A DNA stretch of 64,000 bases from a bacterium (GCA_021371935.1 JAJFVF010000019.1:151268-215267), one strand, 5' to 3'; positions 8,784 through 18,048 are shown, counted from the first letter of the stretch. Translations and numbers: made by a program. The notes: a model not told the origin generated them from the letters alone.

Positions 8784-9167
8784 TTGGCATCAGAGTTCTT
8801 TTCAGATATTGCGTCGACTGTGCTTTCAAAGTCACTTGATGCATCGGCATCTCGGCAGAAGTCAATAGCGAATAACATCGCAAATGTCGAGACACCAGGC
8901 TATAAGCGCAGCTATGTGGATTTTGAGACCGCATTAAAGAGGATCATGGATCTAAAAGGTGGTCATGACAAGAGACAGAGCCTGCGTGAACTTGAACCGG
9001 TCCGCCGCACAGATGTTGTGAGTCCCGCAAAACCTGACGGTAATAATGTCAACATTGATGCAGAAATTGCCGATCTTGCAAAAACTCAAGGCACTTACAA
9101 AGCCGCAACCACATTACTTGAAGCAAAGATTGCGCTTCTTCGTACCGCAATTAAGGAGGGCAAGTAA
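8784..9167 (+). CDS. flgB: Flagellar proximal rod protein FlgB
   Basis: A 127-residue FlgB. The flagellar rod N-terminal motif is QKSIANNIANVETPGYKRSYVDFE shortened here to its core IANNIANVETPGYK near residues 27-40. The C-terminal heptads (YKAATTLLEAKIALLRTAIK) form the outer helix. FlgB is the rod subunit nearest the MS-ring. The start is a TTG at 8784 behind a GGGGGG ribosome site, as no ATG fits. It is the first gene of the large flagellar cluster and lies three bases before flgC. Confidence 0.93.
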   Translation: MASEFFSDIASTVLSKSLDASASRQKSIANNIANVETPGYKRSYVDFETALKRIMDLKGGHDKRQSLRELEPVRRTDVVSPAKPDGNNVNIDAEIADLAKTQGTYKAATTLLEAKIALLRTAIKEGK

Positions 9168-9170
9168 GAT

Positions 9171-9590
9171 ATGGGACATAATTCCGCATTCGATATAAGT
9201 GCATCGGGCATATTTGCCCAGCGCGTGCGCATGGATGCCATTGCAAACAATATCGCCAATGCAGACTCAACACGGACAGAGGATGGTGGACCATATCGCA
9301 GGCAGACGGTCACATTCAAGGCTGTTTATGATGATGCTGTGGGCAACCGGACGGTTCCTGCGGGTGTGAAAGTCGACAGCATTCAGGAAAGCCCAACCGA
9401 CTATCGTACAGTATATGACCCGGGCCATCCAGATGCTGATGCCAACGGTTATGTGCGCATGCCGAATGTAAATGTAGTGGAAGAGATGGTTGATATGATA
9501 TCCGCCACACGGGCATATGAGGCTAACGTGACGGCTCTCAATGCAGCAAAGCAGATGACATCATCGGCTATAGATATAGGAAAGGCCTAA
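9171..9590 (+). CDS. flgC: Flagellar proximal rod protein FlgC
   Basis: A 139-residue FlgC. The N-terminal rod signature FDISASGIFAQRVRMDAIAN continues into NIANADSTRTEDG. The FlgC-specific segment YDPGHPDADANGYVRMPNV is followed by a C-terminal helix VVEEMVDMISATRAYEANVT. It forms the rod with FlgB, FlgF and FlgG. The gene starts three bases after flgB and ends ten bases before fliE. Confidence 0.96.
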   Translation: MGHNSAFDISASGIFAQRVRMDAIANNIANADSTRTEDGGPYRRQTVTFKAVYDDAVGNRTVPAGVKVDSIQESPTDYRTVYDPGHPDADANGYVRMPNVNVVEEMVDMISATRAYEANVTALNAAKQMTSSAIDIGKA

Positions 9591-9600
9591 GGTAATATAA

Positions 9601-9981
9601 ATGAGAATCTCACCTGTCAGTCTTCCAGGCTCAATCAGTTCAATTGCCAATGTAACTTCCTCAAAGGCAAATTCGTCAGTGGGTGGTTTCGGTAATGACA
9701 GTTTTGATAAGGCACTAAATGTCAGTATCAGTGAACTCGACGATACTCAGGACAAGAACGACGTCTCAGTGTCAGAACTTGTCAAGAAAGGCATCAAAGA
9801 AGTCAACAGTCTTCAGAGTCAGGCGGATGATATGGCTGTCAAGTTGGCGTCTGGTGACATCGAAAACGTGCACGAAGCGATGATTGCGATGCAAAAAGCT
9901 AAGTTGGCCTTTGAGTTTACAGTGCAGGTGAGAAACAAGATTATAGATGCATACCAAGAGATTATGAGAATGCAAGTCTAG
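9601..9981 (+). CDS. fliE: Flagellar hook-basal body protein FliE
   Basis: A 126-residue FliE, which joins the MS-ring to the rod and is the first export substrate. The C-terminal motif IENVHEAMIAMQKAKLAFEF followed by TVQVRNKIIDAYQEIMRMQV is diagnostic. The N-terminal half is Ser/Asn-rich and poorly conserved, which is normal. A 101-base gap with period-7 repeats separates it from fliF. Confidence 0.94.
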   Translation: MRISPVSLPGSISSIANVTSSKANSSVGGFGNDSFDKALNVSISELDDTQDKNDVSVSELVKKGIKEVNSLQSQADDMAVKLASGDIENVHEAMIAMQKAKLAFEFTVQVRNKIIDAYQEIMRMQV

Positions 9982-9983
9982 CA

Positions 9984-10075
9984 ATTTGATATTGAGTATT
10001 TTGTATTGAGTATTTTGTAGTTGGGGTTCAACCGACAAATAATCAATACCAAATTGCAAATACTAAATCAGTTGG
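9984..10075. repeat. Two period-7 repeat tracts between fliE and fliF
   Basis: 9990-10017 reads TATTGAG, TATTTTG, TATTGAG, TATTTTG. 10038-10072 reads AATAATC, AATACCA, AATTGCA, AATACTA, AATCAGT. The two tracts are also partly inverted relative to each other, so GCAATTTGATATTGAG could pair with the later CAATACCAAATTGC. The tract fills almost the whole gap. Confidence 0.65.
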
Positions 10076-10082
10076 TGGTTTT

Positions 10083-11702
10083 ATGGATCAAATCACAAAA
10101 TCCGGACCTATCGCGGCTTTAATCAAACTTTGGAACGAACTGACTGCAACACAGCGTGTTGTTGTAACAGCTTTTGGAGTGCTTGCGGCTGCCCTTATGC
10201 TGTTTGTCGGCATTGCCGCCACCAAGCCCAGAATGTCGGTGCTCTTTTCCGGTCTTGCCCAAGAAGACGCGGGCGCAATAGTTCAGAAGTTGGGTGAGCA
10301 AAAGGTGACATACAAGCTGTCTGCTGACGGCACGACAATCGAAGTGCCTGAGAATAAGGTCTACGACTTGCGTCTCCAACTGGCGACCCAGGGGCTTCCT
10401 CAAGGCGGCAACGTCGGCTTTGAGCTTTTTGATAAGTCGAATTTCGGCATGACCGAGTTTACCGAGAAGGTGACTTATCAGAGAGCCGTGACGGGAACAC
10501 TTACGCGTACTTTGTGTCATCTCGCGCCGGTTATCGATGCCAAAGTGCTGCTGAGCATGCCTGAGCAAAAAATATACTCGTCTGAACAGGAACCGGCCAA
10601 GGCTTCTGTAGTGCTCAAACTACGCAGAGGAATGCCGCTGAGTGATGAGCAGGTTGGGGGAGTCGTGCATCTGGTTTCGTCCGCTGTCGAGGGGTTGACT
10701 CCGACGAATGTCACGGTTCTCGATACGGATGGCAATGTGCTGTCCGAGGGCGACGGTGCAGGAGGCAGCAGTCTTATGACGGCCAGCCAGACAAAAATGA
10801 AACGCCAGTATGAATCGGAATTGTCTCAAAACTTGCAGAGCATGCTGGCGAAGATAGTAGGTGCGGACAAAGCGGTTGTCAGGGTGAGCGCAGACATGAG
10901 TTTTGACCAGACTCAGACAAAGTCCGAGGAGTACCAGCCTACAAGTCCTGTGCAGGGAGCAAATGGTGAGGCAAAGGGTGTGCTTTTGTCTGAGGATAAG
11001 TCCAGTGAGATATATGCGGGTGGTGCTTTACCTCCGGGCGGTGTGCCCATAGCAAATTCTCCAGGCTCAGCTAAGGACAGCTATCAGCGCACACAGTCAA
11101 CTTCCCAATATCAGGTAACAAAGCGGATTCAAGAAACAGTGAATGCACCCGGGAAGCTGCAGCGGCTTTCCGTTGCAGTGCTTGTTGACGATAAGGTGGA
11201 GCCTGTCAAGTTGGAGGCTATCAGGGAAGCAGTAATAGCTGCTTCCGGCATCGATTCAAAGCGTGGAGACCAGGTAACAGTTCAAAGAGTCGGTTTCGAC
11301 ACAGCTTCATCAAAAGCGGTCGAGGTAGAGATGGCCAAAGAATCACGAGCCGAGCTGGTTCAGACAATTGTTAAGAATGCGGGTGCGGCTCTGCTCTTGA
11401 TAGTATTCCTGGTGTTCTTGAAAATAATAATCAAGCAGATAAAGGTTACTGTACCTGCGGAGGAGGTGCCGGTCGAACCTGAGCAAGAGAATGGTGTTGA
11501 TGTCAGCAGTCCCATGCCAAATCCAGCAGACTTACTTGAATCGGCGGGCAATCAAGCTTTTGCACAGACTCCACCGCTAGAGCAGCCGACAACTGGATTC
11601 AGTACGGCTCAGCCGCAGAAAAATACTTTGCCGCCGGAGATAACGCAATCAAGCCCGGAGGACTTGGCCAGACTAGTCAGAAACTGGATGGCAGAGGGCT
11701 AA
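10083..11702 (+). CDS. fliF: Flagellar MS-ring protein FliF
   Basis: A 539-residue FliF. The first membrane helix spans about residues 22-42 (VVVTAFGVLAAALMLFVGIA), followed by the ring-building motifs FSGLAQEDAGAIVQKLGEQK and LRLQLATQGLPQGGNVGFEL. The second membrane helix is near residue 435 (AALLLIVFLVFLKIIIK). The cytoplasmic C-terminus ends in PEDLARLVRNWMAEG, the segment that binds FliG. MS-ring assembly starts basal-body construction in the inner membrane. The length is typical. fliG starts 12 bases downstream. Confidence 0.96.
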   Translation: MDQITKSGPIAALIKLWNELTATQRVVVTAFGVLAAALMLFVGIAATKPRMSVLFSGLAQEDAGAIVQKLGEQKVTYKLSADGTTIEVPENKVYDLRLQLATQGLPQGGNVGFELFDKSNFGMTEFTEKVTYQRAVTGTLTRTLCHLAPVIDAKVLLSMPEQKIYSSEQEPAKASVVLKLRRGMPLSDEQVGGVVHLVSSAVEGLTPTNVTVLDTDGNVLSEGDGAGGSSLMTASQTKMKRQYESELSQNLQSMLAKIVGADKAVVRVSADMSFDQTQTKSEEYQPTSPVQGANGEAKGVLLSEDKSSEIYAGGALPPGGVPIANSPGSAKDSYQRTQSTSQYQVTKRIQETVNAPGKLQRLSVAVLVDDKVEPVKLEAIREAVIAASGIDSKRGDQVTVQRVGFDTASSKAVEVEMAKESRAELVQTIVKNAGAALLLIVFLVFLKIIIKQIKVTVPAEEVPVEPEQENGVDVSSPMPNPADLLESAGNQAFAQTPPLEQPTTGFSTAQPQKNTLPPEITQSSPEDLARLVRNWMAEG

Positions 11703-11714
11703 ACGGAGAATATA

Positions 11715-12650
11715 ATGGCGCTACAAACGCAAAATATAACTGGCATAGATAAAGCTTCCGTGTTGTTGATGTCGCTTGGAGCATCAAAATCGGCTAAGGT
11801 GTTCGAGCATCTGGACCCATCCGAGCGAGAATTGCTTGGTGCGCATATAGCCGGACTTAGGCATGTTGATGATGTTGTCCGGCAGGCAGTCCTGGACGAA
11901 GTCGGTTGCTACATAAAGGGTGAAAACCCGACTGGAAATAGCGATTACGCTCAAGGCTCAGATGAGCCGTTGAAATGGCTGGAGAAACTCGACCCCGGTG
12001 ATGTTGCTGAATTGTTGGGATCAGAAAGGCCACAAAATGTGGCGCTTGTGTTGGCGCATCTGGCTCCTCAGGCTGCGGCATCCGTGCTATCGCATCTTGG
12101 CGATAATCTGAGAAACCAGACAACCAGCCGGTTAATAGATATGAGGACACCATCCCGTGAGGTTGTTGAGGCAGTCGATAAGGTCATACGACAGCGATTT
12201 GCCGGTTTTCCGAATCGTTCGCAAAGTGCAAAACGCGAGACTTTGATTGGTATTTTAGGCAATGCAAAAGAGCGCGTGAAAGAGTCGATTGTGGGCGTAC
12301 TATCCAGGTCTGAACCGCAGGTATTGTTTGAGGATGATGACGATATCACATCGCCAGAAGAACTCGTCAATTTTACTGACCCGGAGATACGCAAATTCTT
12401 ATTGGAGATAGACAGGGAAGATTTGTTTCTTGCTCTTAGGGTTGCGAGTGATGATTTGAAATCGGTGATTGTAAGAAATGCGCCGGAGGAACTGACCTTG
12501 ACAATACACCGTGAACTTCTTTCTCCGCTTCAGGCACGCTTGAAAGAGATCGAGTTTGCGCAGGAGCGCTTTGTCAGCGTAATGCGGCGGATAAAGAATG
12601 AATCCGGTTCATACATGCCGGCTTCATCTCTGGAGGTTCCTGTTGACTAG
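11715..12650 (+). CDS. fliG: Flagellar motor switch protein FliG
   Basis: A 311-residue FliG, slightly shorter than usual. The N-terminal FliF-binding domain begins ITGIDKASVLLMSLGAS. The middle-domain motif that contacts FliM, normally EHPQ, reads ERPQ (residues 104-107). The torque domain has FTDPEIRKFLLEIDREDLFL and the charged helix EELTLTIHRELLSPLQARLK. The loop before the torque domain is unusually acidic (FEDDDDITSPEEL). The altered EHPQ motif matters because no fliM is present in this operon. fliH overlaps its 3' end. Confidence 0.93.
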   Translation: MALQTQNITGIDKASVLLMSLGASKSAKVFEHLDPSERELLGAHIAGLRHVDDVVRQAVLDEVGCYIKGENPTGNSDYAQGSDEPLKWLEKLDPGDVAELLGSERPQNVALVLAHLAPQAAASVLSHLGDNLRNQTTSRLIDMRTPSREVVEAVDKVIRQRFAGFPNRSQSAKRETLIGILGNAKERVKESIVGVLSRSEPQVLFEDDDDITSPEELVNFTDPEIRKFLLEIDREDLFLALRVASDDLKSVIVRNAPEELTLTIHRELLSPLQARLKEIEFAQERFVSVMRRIKNESGSYMPASSLEVPVD

Positions 12651-13335
12651 TGTGATCAAGCATGACAAAAGCTCATTTCTGATTGCAGGGCCATTACATC
12701 TGCAGTCTTTGGATATTCCTGAGCCAGAGCCAGAGATGGAAGAGGAAATAGATCCTGTTGCAGAAGCAGTGAAGCAAGCCGATGCAATAGTATGCCGGGC
12801 GAAAGCCGAGTCAGATTCTATCAGCCAAGAGGCGCGTCTGCAAGGCTATAATACGGGCTTGCAAGAAGGCAACGAGCAATTTCAGAACCTGATCGAACGG
12901 TTGGAAGTGGACATACAGTTGCTAACTGAAGACAGACAAGCTGTGCTGGATACCATTGAGCCTGAAATGCTAAAGCTATGTACCGAAGCTGTCGAGAAGA
13001 TAATTAGGCATGAAGTCAAAACTGATCCTAAGGTCGTGCATCGTGTAATCAAATCTTGCCTGCGGAAAATCAGAGACACATCTGATGTTCGGATGCGAGT
13101 CAACCCATCCGAACTCGATAATGTGAAGGCAATGCGGGATGAACTAATGAGTATGGCTGACGGGATGAGTTCGATAAGCATTGTTGATGACCGGCGAATT
13201 TCACCAGGTGGTTGTGTCATAGAGACTCCATCGGGTGATTTTGATGCCACGATCGAAAACCAGATGAATCGTATCAAAAAGAAGTTGGGAGACACATACG
13301 AGAATGACCGTGGCGAATGTCCCGGACCTAAATAA
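12643..13335 (+). CDS. fliH: Flagellar export ATPase regulator FliH
   Basis: A 230-residue FliH that binds and restrains the FliI ATPase at the export gate. It has an acidic N-terminus (PEPEPEMEEEIDPVAEAVKQ), an Ala/Glu/Gln-rich helix, and a C-terminal V-ATPase-E-like domain (LKLCTEAVEKIIRHEVKTD, then RVNPSELDNVKAM and GGCVIETPSGDFDATIENQM). The TTG at 12643 is chosen because GGAGG (12632-12636) sits six bases upstream; an in-frame ATG at 12598 has no such site. It overlaps fliG by eight bases and fliI by about 30. Confidence 0.88.
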   Translation: MTSVIKHDKSSFLIAGPLHLQSLDIPEPEPEMEEEIDPVAEAVKQADAIVCRAKAESDSISQEARLQGYNTGLQEGNEQFQNLIERLEVDIQLLTEDRQAVLDTIEPEMLKLCTEAVEKIIRHEVKTDPKVVHRVIKSCLRKIRDTSDVRMRVNPSELDNVKAMRDELMSMADGMSSISIVDDRRISPGGCVIETPSGDFDATIENQMNRIKKKLGDTYENDRGECPGPK

Positions 13336-14641
13336 ATACCGTCAAGCAGTACGCAAACTGGACACGGTTCAGCATAATGGCCGCGTCTCGCAGGTGATAG
13401 GTGTGCTTGTTGAGTCATGTGGGCCGACTTGCGGAGTCGGAGAGATTTGTGAGATTCACAACTCTCGCACTGAACCGCCTGTGCTTGCCGAGGTTGTCGG
13501 TTTCAAGCAGTCAAGGACTCTGCTAATGCCGTTCGGGGTTGTAAGTGACATACGACCCGGAAGCCCTGTGATAGCCACAGGGTCGTCTTTGCGTGTGACG
13601 GTTGGACGAGAACTATTAGGCAGAGTGTTGGATGGTCTTGGCAGACCGCTTGACCAAAAGGAAAACATCTCCGGTGAAGCTGAAATAACGGCTGCAAGTC
13701 GTCCTCCGCATCCGCTTTCGCGCAGCAGGATTACGAGCCCATTGACGTTTGGAGTACGTGCGATCGACGGGCTGCTTACTATTGGCAAGGGTCAGAGGAT
13801 TGGCATCTTTGCGGGAAGCGGGGTCGGTAAGAGCACACTTATGGGCATGATCGCCCGCAACACATCCGCGGATGTCAATGTAATAGCGTTGATTGGTGAA
13901 CGAGGCCGTGAGGTACGTGATTTCCTGGAAAAGGACCTTGGTGAGGAGGGTTTGGCACGCAGTGTCGTAATTGTCGCAACTTCCGATCAGGTTCCGGTTG
14001 TGCGTCTCAGAGGAGCGCAGGTCGCCACAGGAATTGCTGAGTATTTTAGGGATTGTGGGCTGGATGTGTTGCTGATGATGGATTCCGTTACGCGTGTGGC
14101 CTGGGCGCAGCGCGAGATAGGTCTTGCATCAGGTGAACCTCCCACAACGCGCGGTTATACGCCGTCTGTTTTCGCAACTCTGCCTCAGCTTTTGGAGAGA
14201 GCTGGCACATCTGAAAAAGGATCGATTACCGGCCTTTACACAGTGCTGGTTGAGGGCGACGATATGAACGAGCCTGTCGCAGATACGGTCCGAGGTATAC
14301 TCGACGGGCACATCGTTTTGAGTCGTGCCCTTGCGTCAAAAAACCATTACCCGGCTATAGATGTCCTCTCGAGTGTAAGCAGAGTTATGCCTGACGTCAC
14401 GTCAGCAAAGCACAGAGAAAGCGCGGGCAGACTTCGGGATGCGCTGGCGACATACAGGTCAAGTGAAGATTTGATAAATATTGGTGCTTATGCCAATGGC
14501 AGCAATCCGGCCATCGATTATGCATTGAGCAAGATTGACGAAGCAAATGGGTTTTTGAGACAGGCTGTTGACGAGCCGAGTGATTTTGAGACAACGGTAT
14601 CGTCACTAGAGCAGATGTTTGGCGGCAATGAACAGGTTTAA
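13304..14641 (+). CDS. fliI: Flagellum-specific ATP synthase FliI
   Basis: A 445-residue F1-type ATPase that unloads export substrates. The Walker A loop is FAGSGVGKSTLMGMIARN near residue 168. The Walker B strand is GLDVLLMMDSVTRVAWAQRE, and the catalytic segment VIALIGERGREVRDFLEKDL follows Walker A. The export-ATPase hallmark GEPPTTRGYTPSVFATLPQL is present. It acts with FliH and FliJ at the base of the export gate. It begins inside fliH; fliJ begins inside its 3' end. Confidence 0.97.
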   Translation: MTVANVPDLNKYRQAVRKLDTVQHNGRVSQVIGVLVESCGPTCGVGEICEIHNSRTEPPVLAEVVGFKQSRTLLMPFGVVSDIRPGSPVIATGSSLRVTVGRELLGRVLDGLGRPLDQKENISGEAEITAASRPPHPLSRSRITSPLTFGVRAIDGLLTIGKGQRIGIFAGSGVGKSTLMGMIARNTSADVNVIALIGERGREVRDFLEKDLGEEGLARSVVIVATSDQVPVVRLRGAQVATGIAEYFRDCGLDVLLMMDSVTRVAWAQREIGLASGEPPTTRGYTPSVFATLPQLLERAGTSEKGSITGLYTVLVEGDDMNEPVADTVRGILDGHIVLSRALASKNHYPAIDVLSSVSRVMPDVTSAKHRESAGRLRDALATYRSSEDLINIGAYANGSNPAIDYALSKIDEANGFLRQAVDEPSDFETTVSSLEQMFGGNEQV

Positions 14642-15071
14642 ATTCAGGTTACAGACGCTGCTGGATCGTCGCAAGTCGCGGGAAGAGCAGCTTCTTGTTG
14701 AGTTGGGTGAGTTGAGACGTGAAGAGGCCAATGAGGTTGAGCGTCTCGATATTCTCTGCTTGCGTCTCAATGCTGCGTGGAGGGATGTTGAAGATGCATT
14801 GGATAATAATGCCCCAGCTGAGGAATTATGCCGCCTTGACGAGTTTGCGAAGACTACGTGTGATGATATTGAGATTCAGAAGCTGACACTGGAAGGCGTA
14901 AGGGAAAAAGTCGAGGCCAAAAGGCAAGAACTCGTGACAGCCATGCAGGATCGTAAGATACTTGAAGTATTGCGTGACAAGCAGGAGCAGGAATACCTGA
15001 TGGTTATAGCCAGAGCGGAGCAAAATGAGCTGGATGAGATGGCCTCGGTAAGATATGCGAGAGGAATGTAG
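14628..15071 (+). CDS. fliJ: Flagellar export protein FliJ
   Basis: A 147-residue all-helical coiled-coil protein starting MNRFKFRLQTLLDRRKSREE, the standard FliJ N-terminus. FliJ is the stalk of the export ATPase and helps open the gate. The ATG at 14628 is preferred to the TTG at 14619 because FliJ proteins begin at this motif. It overlaps fliI by 14 bases and its stop codon abuts the next gene. Confidence 0.88.
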   Translation: MNRFKFRLQTLLDRRKSREEQLLVELGELRREEANEVERLDILCLRLNAAWRDVEDALDNNAPAEELCRLDEFAKTTCDDIEIQKLTLEGVREKVEAKRQELVTAMQDRKILEVLRDKQEQEYLMVIARAEQNELDEMASVRYARGM

Positions 15072-15665
15072 ATGCTGGAAAATGTGGCAGCGGTAATGGC
15101 ACGCATAGAGGAGATAAAGTCGCATTTTCAGAGTGCGCAAGCTGGTGGGGAAGTCACTGTTGCTCCCCATACAACTGCGTCTATGCCATCACAGGTACAG
15201 TCGGCGTCAGTCCAACCTTATTTTCCGAGCTATTTGGCTGCGCAGTTGCAGAAAATTGGCAAAAACTCAATCTGTGATATCTCGTCATACCAGGACATGA
15301 TAGATTCAGCCGCATCCAAATATGGTGTCGACCCAGCGCTCATCAAAGGAGTAATACGAGCGGAAAGCGGTTTCAAATCAAATGCAGTTTCAAGTAGTGG
15401 GGCACAGGGGCTGATGCAGTTGATGCCTTCTACGGCTGATGCACTCGGTTGTTCTGACCCGTTTGACCCCGAGCAGAATATTGATGCGGGAGCCAAATAT
15501 CTCAAAGAGCAGATGAACAGGTTCGGCAGTGTCGAGCTTGCACTTGCAGCATACAATGCCGGTACAAACGCTGTTGCGAAATATAGAGGAGTCCCGCCAT
15601 ATCGCGAAACGCAGAATTATGTGCGCAAAGTGCTCTCATACCGTGACGATTATCTGTCTCGGTGA
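15072..15665 (+). CDS. Lytic transglycosylase (SLT domain), flagellar
   Basis: A 197-residue protein whose C-terminal two thirds is an SLT lytic transglycosylase domain. The catalytic glutamate lies in LIKGVIRAESGFKSNAVS near residue 100, followed by GAQGLMQLMPSTADALG and the AYNAGTNAVAKY motif. These enzymes cleave peptidoglycan to let the rod through. There is no clear signal peptide, so it may leave through the flagellar export system, as FlgJ does. It sits directly between fliJ and fliK with no gap. It likely fills the FlgJ role in this operon. Confidence 0.9.
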   Translation: MLENVAAVMARIEEIKSHFQSAQAGGEVTVAPHTTASMPSQVQSASVQPYFPSYLAAQLQKIGKNSICDISSYQDMIDSAASKYGVDPALIKGVIRAESGFKSNAVSSSGAQGLMQLMPSTADALGCSDPFDPEQNIDAGAKYLKEQMNRFGSVELALAAYNAGTNAVAKYRGVPPYRETQNYVRKVLSYRDDYLSR

Positions 15666-15700
15666 GATAACAATCCATAAGAAAGGAGGTGAACAGAATA

Positions 15701-17140
15701 ATGATGGATGCTATTGTTGCAATTGCTCCTCAAAGTATCGGAACGGAAAACAAAGTTGAGCAGGGCAATGATGTGAGCAAGGATGGCTCCGAGTTTTCTG
15801 ATGTTCTTGGCACGGCAATCAAGGATGAACAGCAGTCTCAGGTAAAGGATTCCGATCAGGCTGAAGACCAGGCAACTATGTGTAGTGACGATACACAGAC
15901 GGATACACAACCAGAAAGACAGGAAGATGACATGAAAACAGATTCGTCTGACTTGCAGGCTCCTGTGCAGATGTTGGCATTTTTCAACGTCCAGATTCCG
16001 CAGGAGATTCAACAGACCGGTGCGAATGCTGTGGACACAATTACTACGGAAGATGTATCCGACATAAAGGACAGTGTCAGTGTTTCGTCTCAGCCTTTGA
16101 CATCGGATTCAGATGCTGTAGAGATGGCTGCAGCGCAAAATCTATCTGAGTTCAACATATTGGATGATGTGAGTCAGTTAACAGCAGAGCCGTTGGATGC
16201 CATCATGGATGTAGGAAAGACCGGTAACACCGGCAACTCAACAACTGCCAGACCTATGTCAGTCGAAGGAACAACTAAGACGGTTCGGACAATACAGGCC
16301 GGCTCAATATCAGTTGATCCTGATCAAAGCGTCGAATCTGTCGAACTACTTTCTTCAGATGTGACCAAGTCAAATAAGACTGTCTGGGATCAGAAAACCA
16401 CTCTCGACACTTCGATCCAGACGAAGATTGAGGTAACTGCATCAACTGATCCACCGCGTGAGTTCACGATCAAGCCACAGGTTATGAGTCCTGTGAGCAA
16501 TCAGTCTGATAATGCTGCCACTCTGATCAGTGATGCGGTCAGTCAGGTTGCTTCAACGGATAACAGCGGTATAAATGCCGATACATCCGGCTCACAAAAC
16601 AGCCAGGCCGCGATCTTCTCGGTCCAGACTTCTGCTGATGCAGCGGTGAGGCAGACTGTCCAGACTCAACCTGCTCAGACTGCGCAAAGTGCTCGGGAGC
16701 CTGTGCATACTCAGATAATCGATCAAATTGTCCGTGATGTTAAGCTGATCAAACTACCACAGCAGAGCGATCTCGTGGTCAGACTGTCTCCGCCTGAGTT
16801 GGGATCACTACGTGTGCAAATAACTCAAGCAGATCAGGGAATGACGGCACAGATCCAGACAACTGGTGATCAGGTTCGTGGGCTTCTGCAGGCGCATCTG
16901 CCCGCACTCAATCAGGCGTTTTCCGATGCTGGCCTCAAGATGGATTCGGTGACAGTGACTTCCGGCACACAGTTCGGGTCACTTATGCAGGATTCGATGG
17001 ATGGCAACACCCAACAACAGTGGGGCGGTCAAAAGCAGCATTACGCAGGTTCGCAAGATGCAAGCCTTAATCAACCAGTGGCGACTCTATCAACAGGGAT
17101 AGCGGATAGAGATGGCACAATTTACAATTGGCTGGCTTAG
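15701..17140 (+). CDS. fliK: Flagellar hook-length control protein FliK
   Basis: A 479-residue protein with a long Ser/Thr/Gln/Asp-rich linker and a conserved C-terminal hook-length domain. That domain contains DLVVRLSPPELGSLRVQITQ and then LLQAHLPALNQAFSDAGLK. FliK is exported, measures hook length and triggers the specificity switch through FlhB. The start at 15701 follows AGGAGG at 15684-15689. It is 35 bases after the lytic transglycosylase and 12 before flgD. Confidence 0.88.
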   Translation: MMDAIVAIAPQSIGTENKVEQGNDVSKDGSEFSDVLGTAIKDEQQSQVKDSDQAEDQATMCSDDTQTDTQPERQEDDMKTDSSDLQAPVQMLAFFNVQIPQEIQQTGANAVDTITTEDVSDIKDSVSVSSQPLTSDSDAVEMAAAQNLSEFNILDDVSQLTAEPLDAIMDVGKTGNTGNSTTARPMSVEGTTKTVRTIQAGSISVDPDQSVESVELLSSDVTKSNKTVWDQKTTLDTSIQTKIEVTASTDPPREFTIKPQVMSPVSNQSDNAATLISDAVSQVASTDNSGINADTSGSQNSQAAIFSVQTSADAAVRQTVQTQPAQTAQSAREPVHTQIIDQIVRDVKLIKLPQQSDLVVRLSPPELGSLRVQITQADQGMTAQIQTTGDQVRGLLQAHLPALNQAFSDAGLKMDSVTVTSGTQFGSLMQDSMDGNTQQQWGGQKQHYAGSQDASLNQPVATLSTGIADRDGTIYNWLA

Positions 17141-17152
17141 GAGGTGATATGA

Positions 17153-17971
17153 ATGTCAACAACAAGCGCAGTATCGAGTACGAGTTCGGCGACTACATCG
17201 TCGAGCACAACAACAAGCAGCAGCACGACGCTGGATCAGAATGCGTTTTTGAAGCTGTTGATAACAGAGATGCAGAATCAGGATCCGTTGAGTCCGATGG
17301 ACAATACGGAATATGTTGCCCAGCTTGCACAGTTCTCATCGCTAGAGCAAATGCAGCAGATGAATTCTACACTGGATACAATAAGTTCATCTACTCAGGC
17401 ATTAAGTCTTGTCGGCAAGACTGTGGATTACACATCACCGTATGATTCGTCTGTCACATTGAGCGGGACCGTCAGTGGCGTTGTTTACGATGACGGGATT
17501 GCCAAGGTGAAGATTGGTGATGACACTGTTTCACTGGATGCGATTGAGCAAATCTACACCGAGGCATCATCAGATACGGGGCAAAAGTCCCAATATGCAC
17601 TTGGGCTTATCGGTCAGACAGTTGACTATTATACTTCGTCTGGCGAATTTGCTACGGGGACAGTAGATAGTGTGTCATATGATGATGGTTGGCCGACACT
17701 CAATATTGGGTCGGATTCAGTATCGGTAAGTAATGTTGTCAGTGTGCACGAATCTAGTGATGATATTGATTCAGACGAGGCATATGAAATTGCGTCTGCT
17801 ATGATTGGAAAGACGGTCACATATACCAATCCATCGGATACAAGCAGTACACTTACTGGAGTTCCAACAAGCGTAACAACTGACAGTGACGGCAACGTTA
17901 AGTTAGTAATTGGCACAAGTAAGATTGATCTTTCCGATGTTGTCAATGTATGTGCATCCGACAACTCATAA
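17153..17971 (+). CDS. flgD: Flagellar hook cap protein FlgD with three tandem C-terminal repeats
   Basis: A 272-residue FlgD. The signature LDQNAFLKLLITEMQNQDPL, then DNTEYVAQLAQFSSLEQMQQ, covers residues 27-70. The N-terminal 25 residues are nearly all Ser and Thr. The C-terminus has three copies of a roughly 50-residue unit at about 84-137, 150-199 and 215-267. Each starts (I/V)G(K/Q)TV-(D/T)Y and contains a V-YDDG-type turn and an -IG(S/D)D-V- strand. Most FlgD proteins have one such small beta domain. FlgD caps the growing hook and is shed later. Confidence 0.92.
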   Translation: MSTTSAVSSTSSATTSSSTTTSSSTTLDQNAFLKLLITEMQNQDPLSPMDNTEYVAQLAQFSSLEQMQQMNSTLDTISSSTQALSLVGKTVDYTSPYDSSVTLSGTVSGVVYDDGIAKVKIGDDTVSLDAIEQIYTEASSDTGQKSQYALGLIGQTVDYYTSSGEFATGTVDSVSYDDGWPTLNIGSDSVSVSNVVSVHESSDDIDSDEAYEIASAMIGKTVTYTNPSDTSSTLTGVPTSVTTDSDGNVKLVIGTSKIDLSDVVNVCASDNS

Positions 17972-18048
17972 GAGACAAACCATCAGGCAGGTACGGAAAT
18001 TGCTGTTGATGGATGTCGATTGTTGGCCCATCTGAAAGGAGAGACAAG

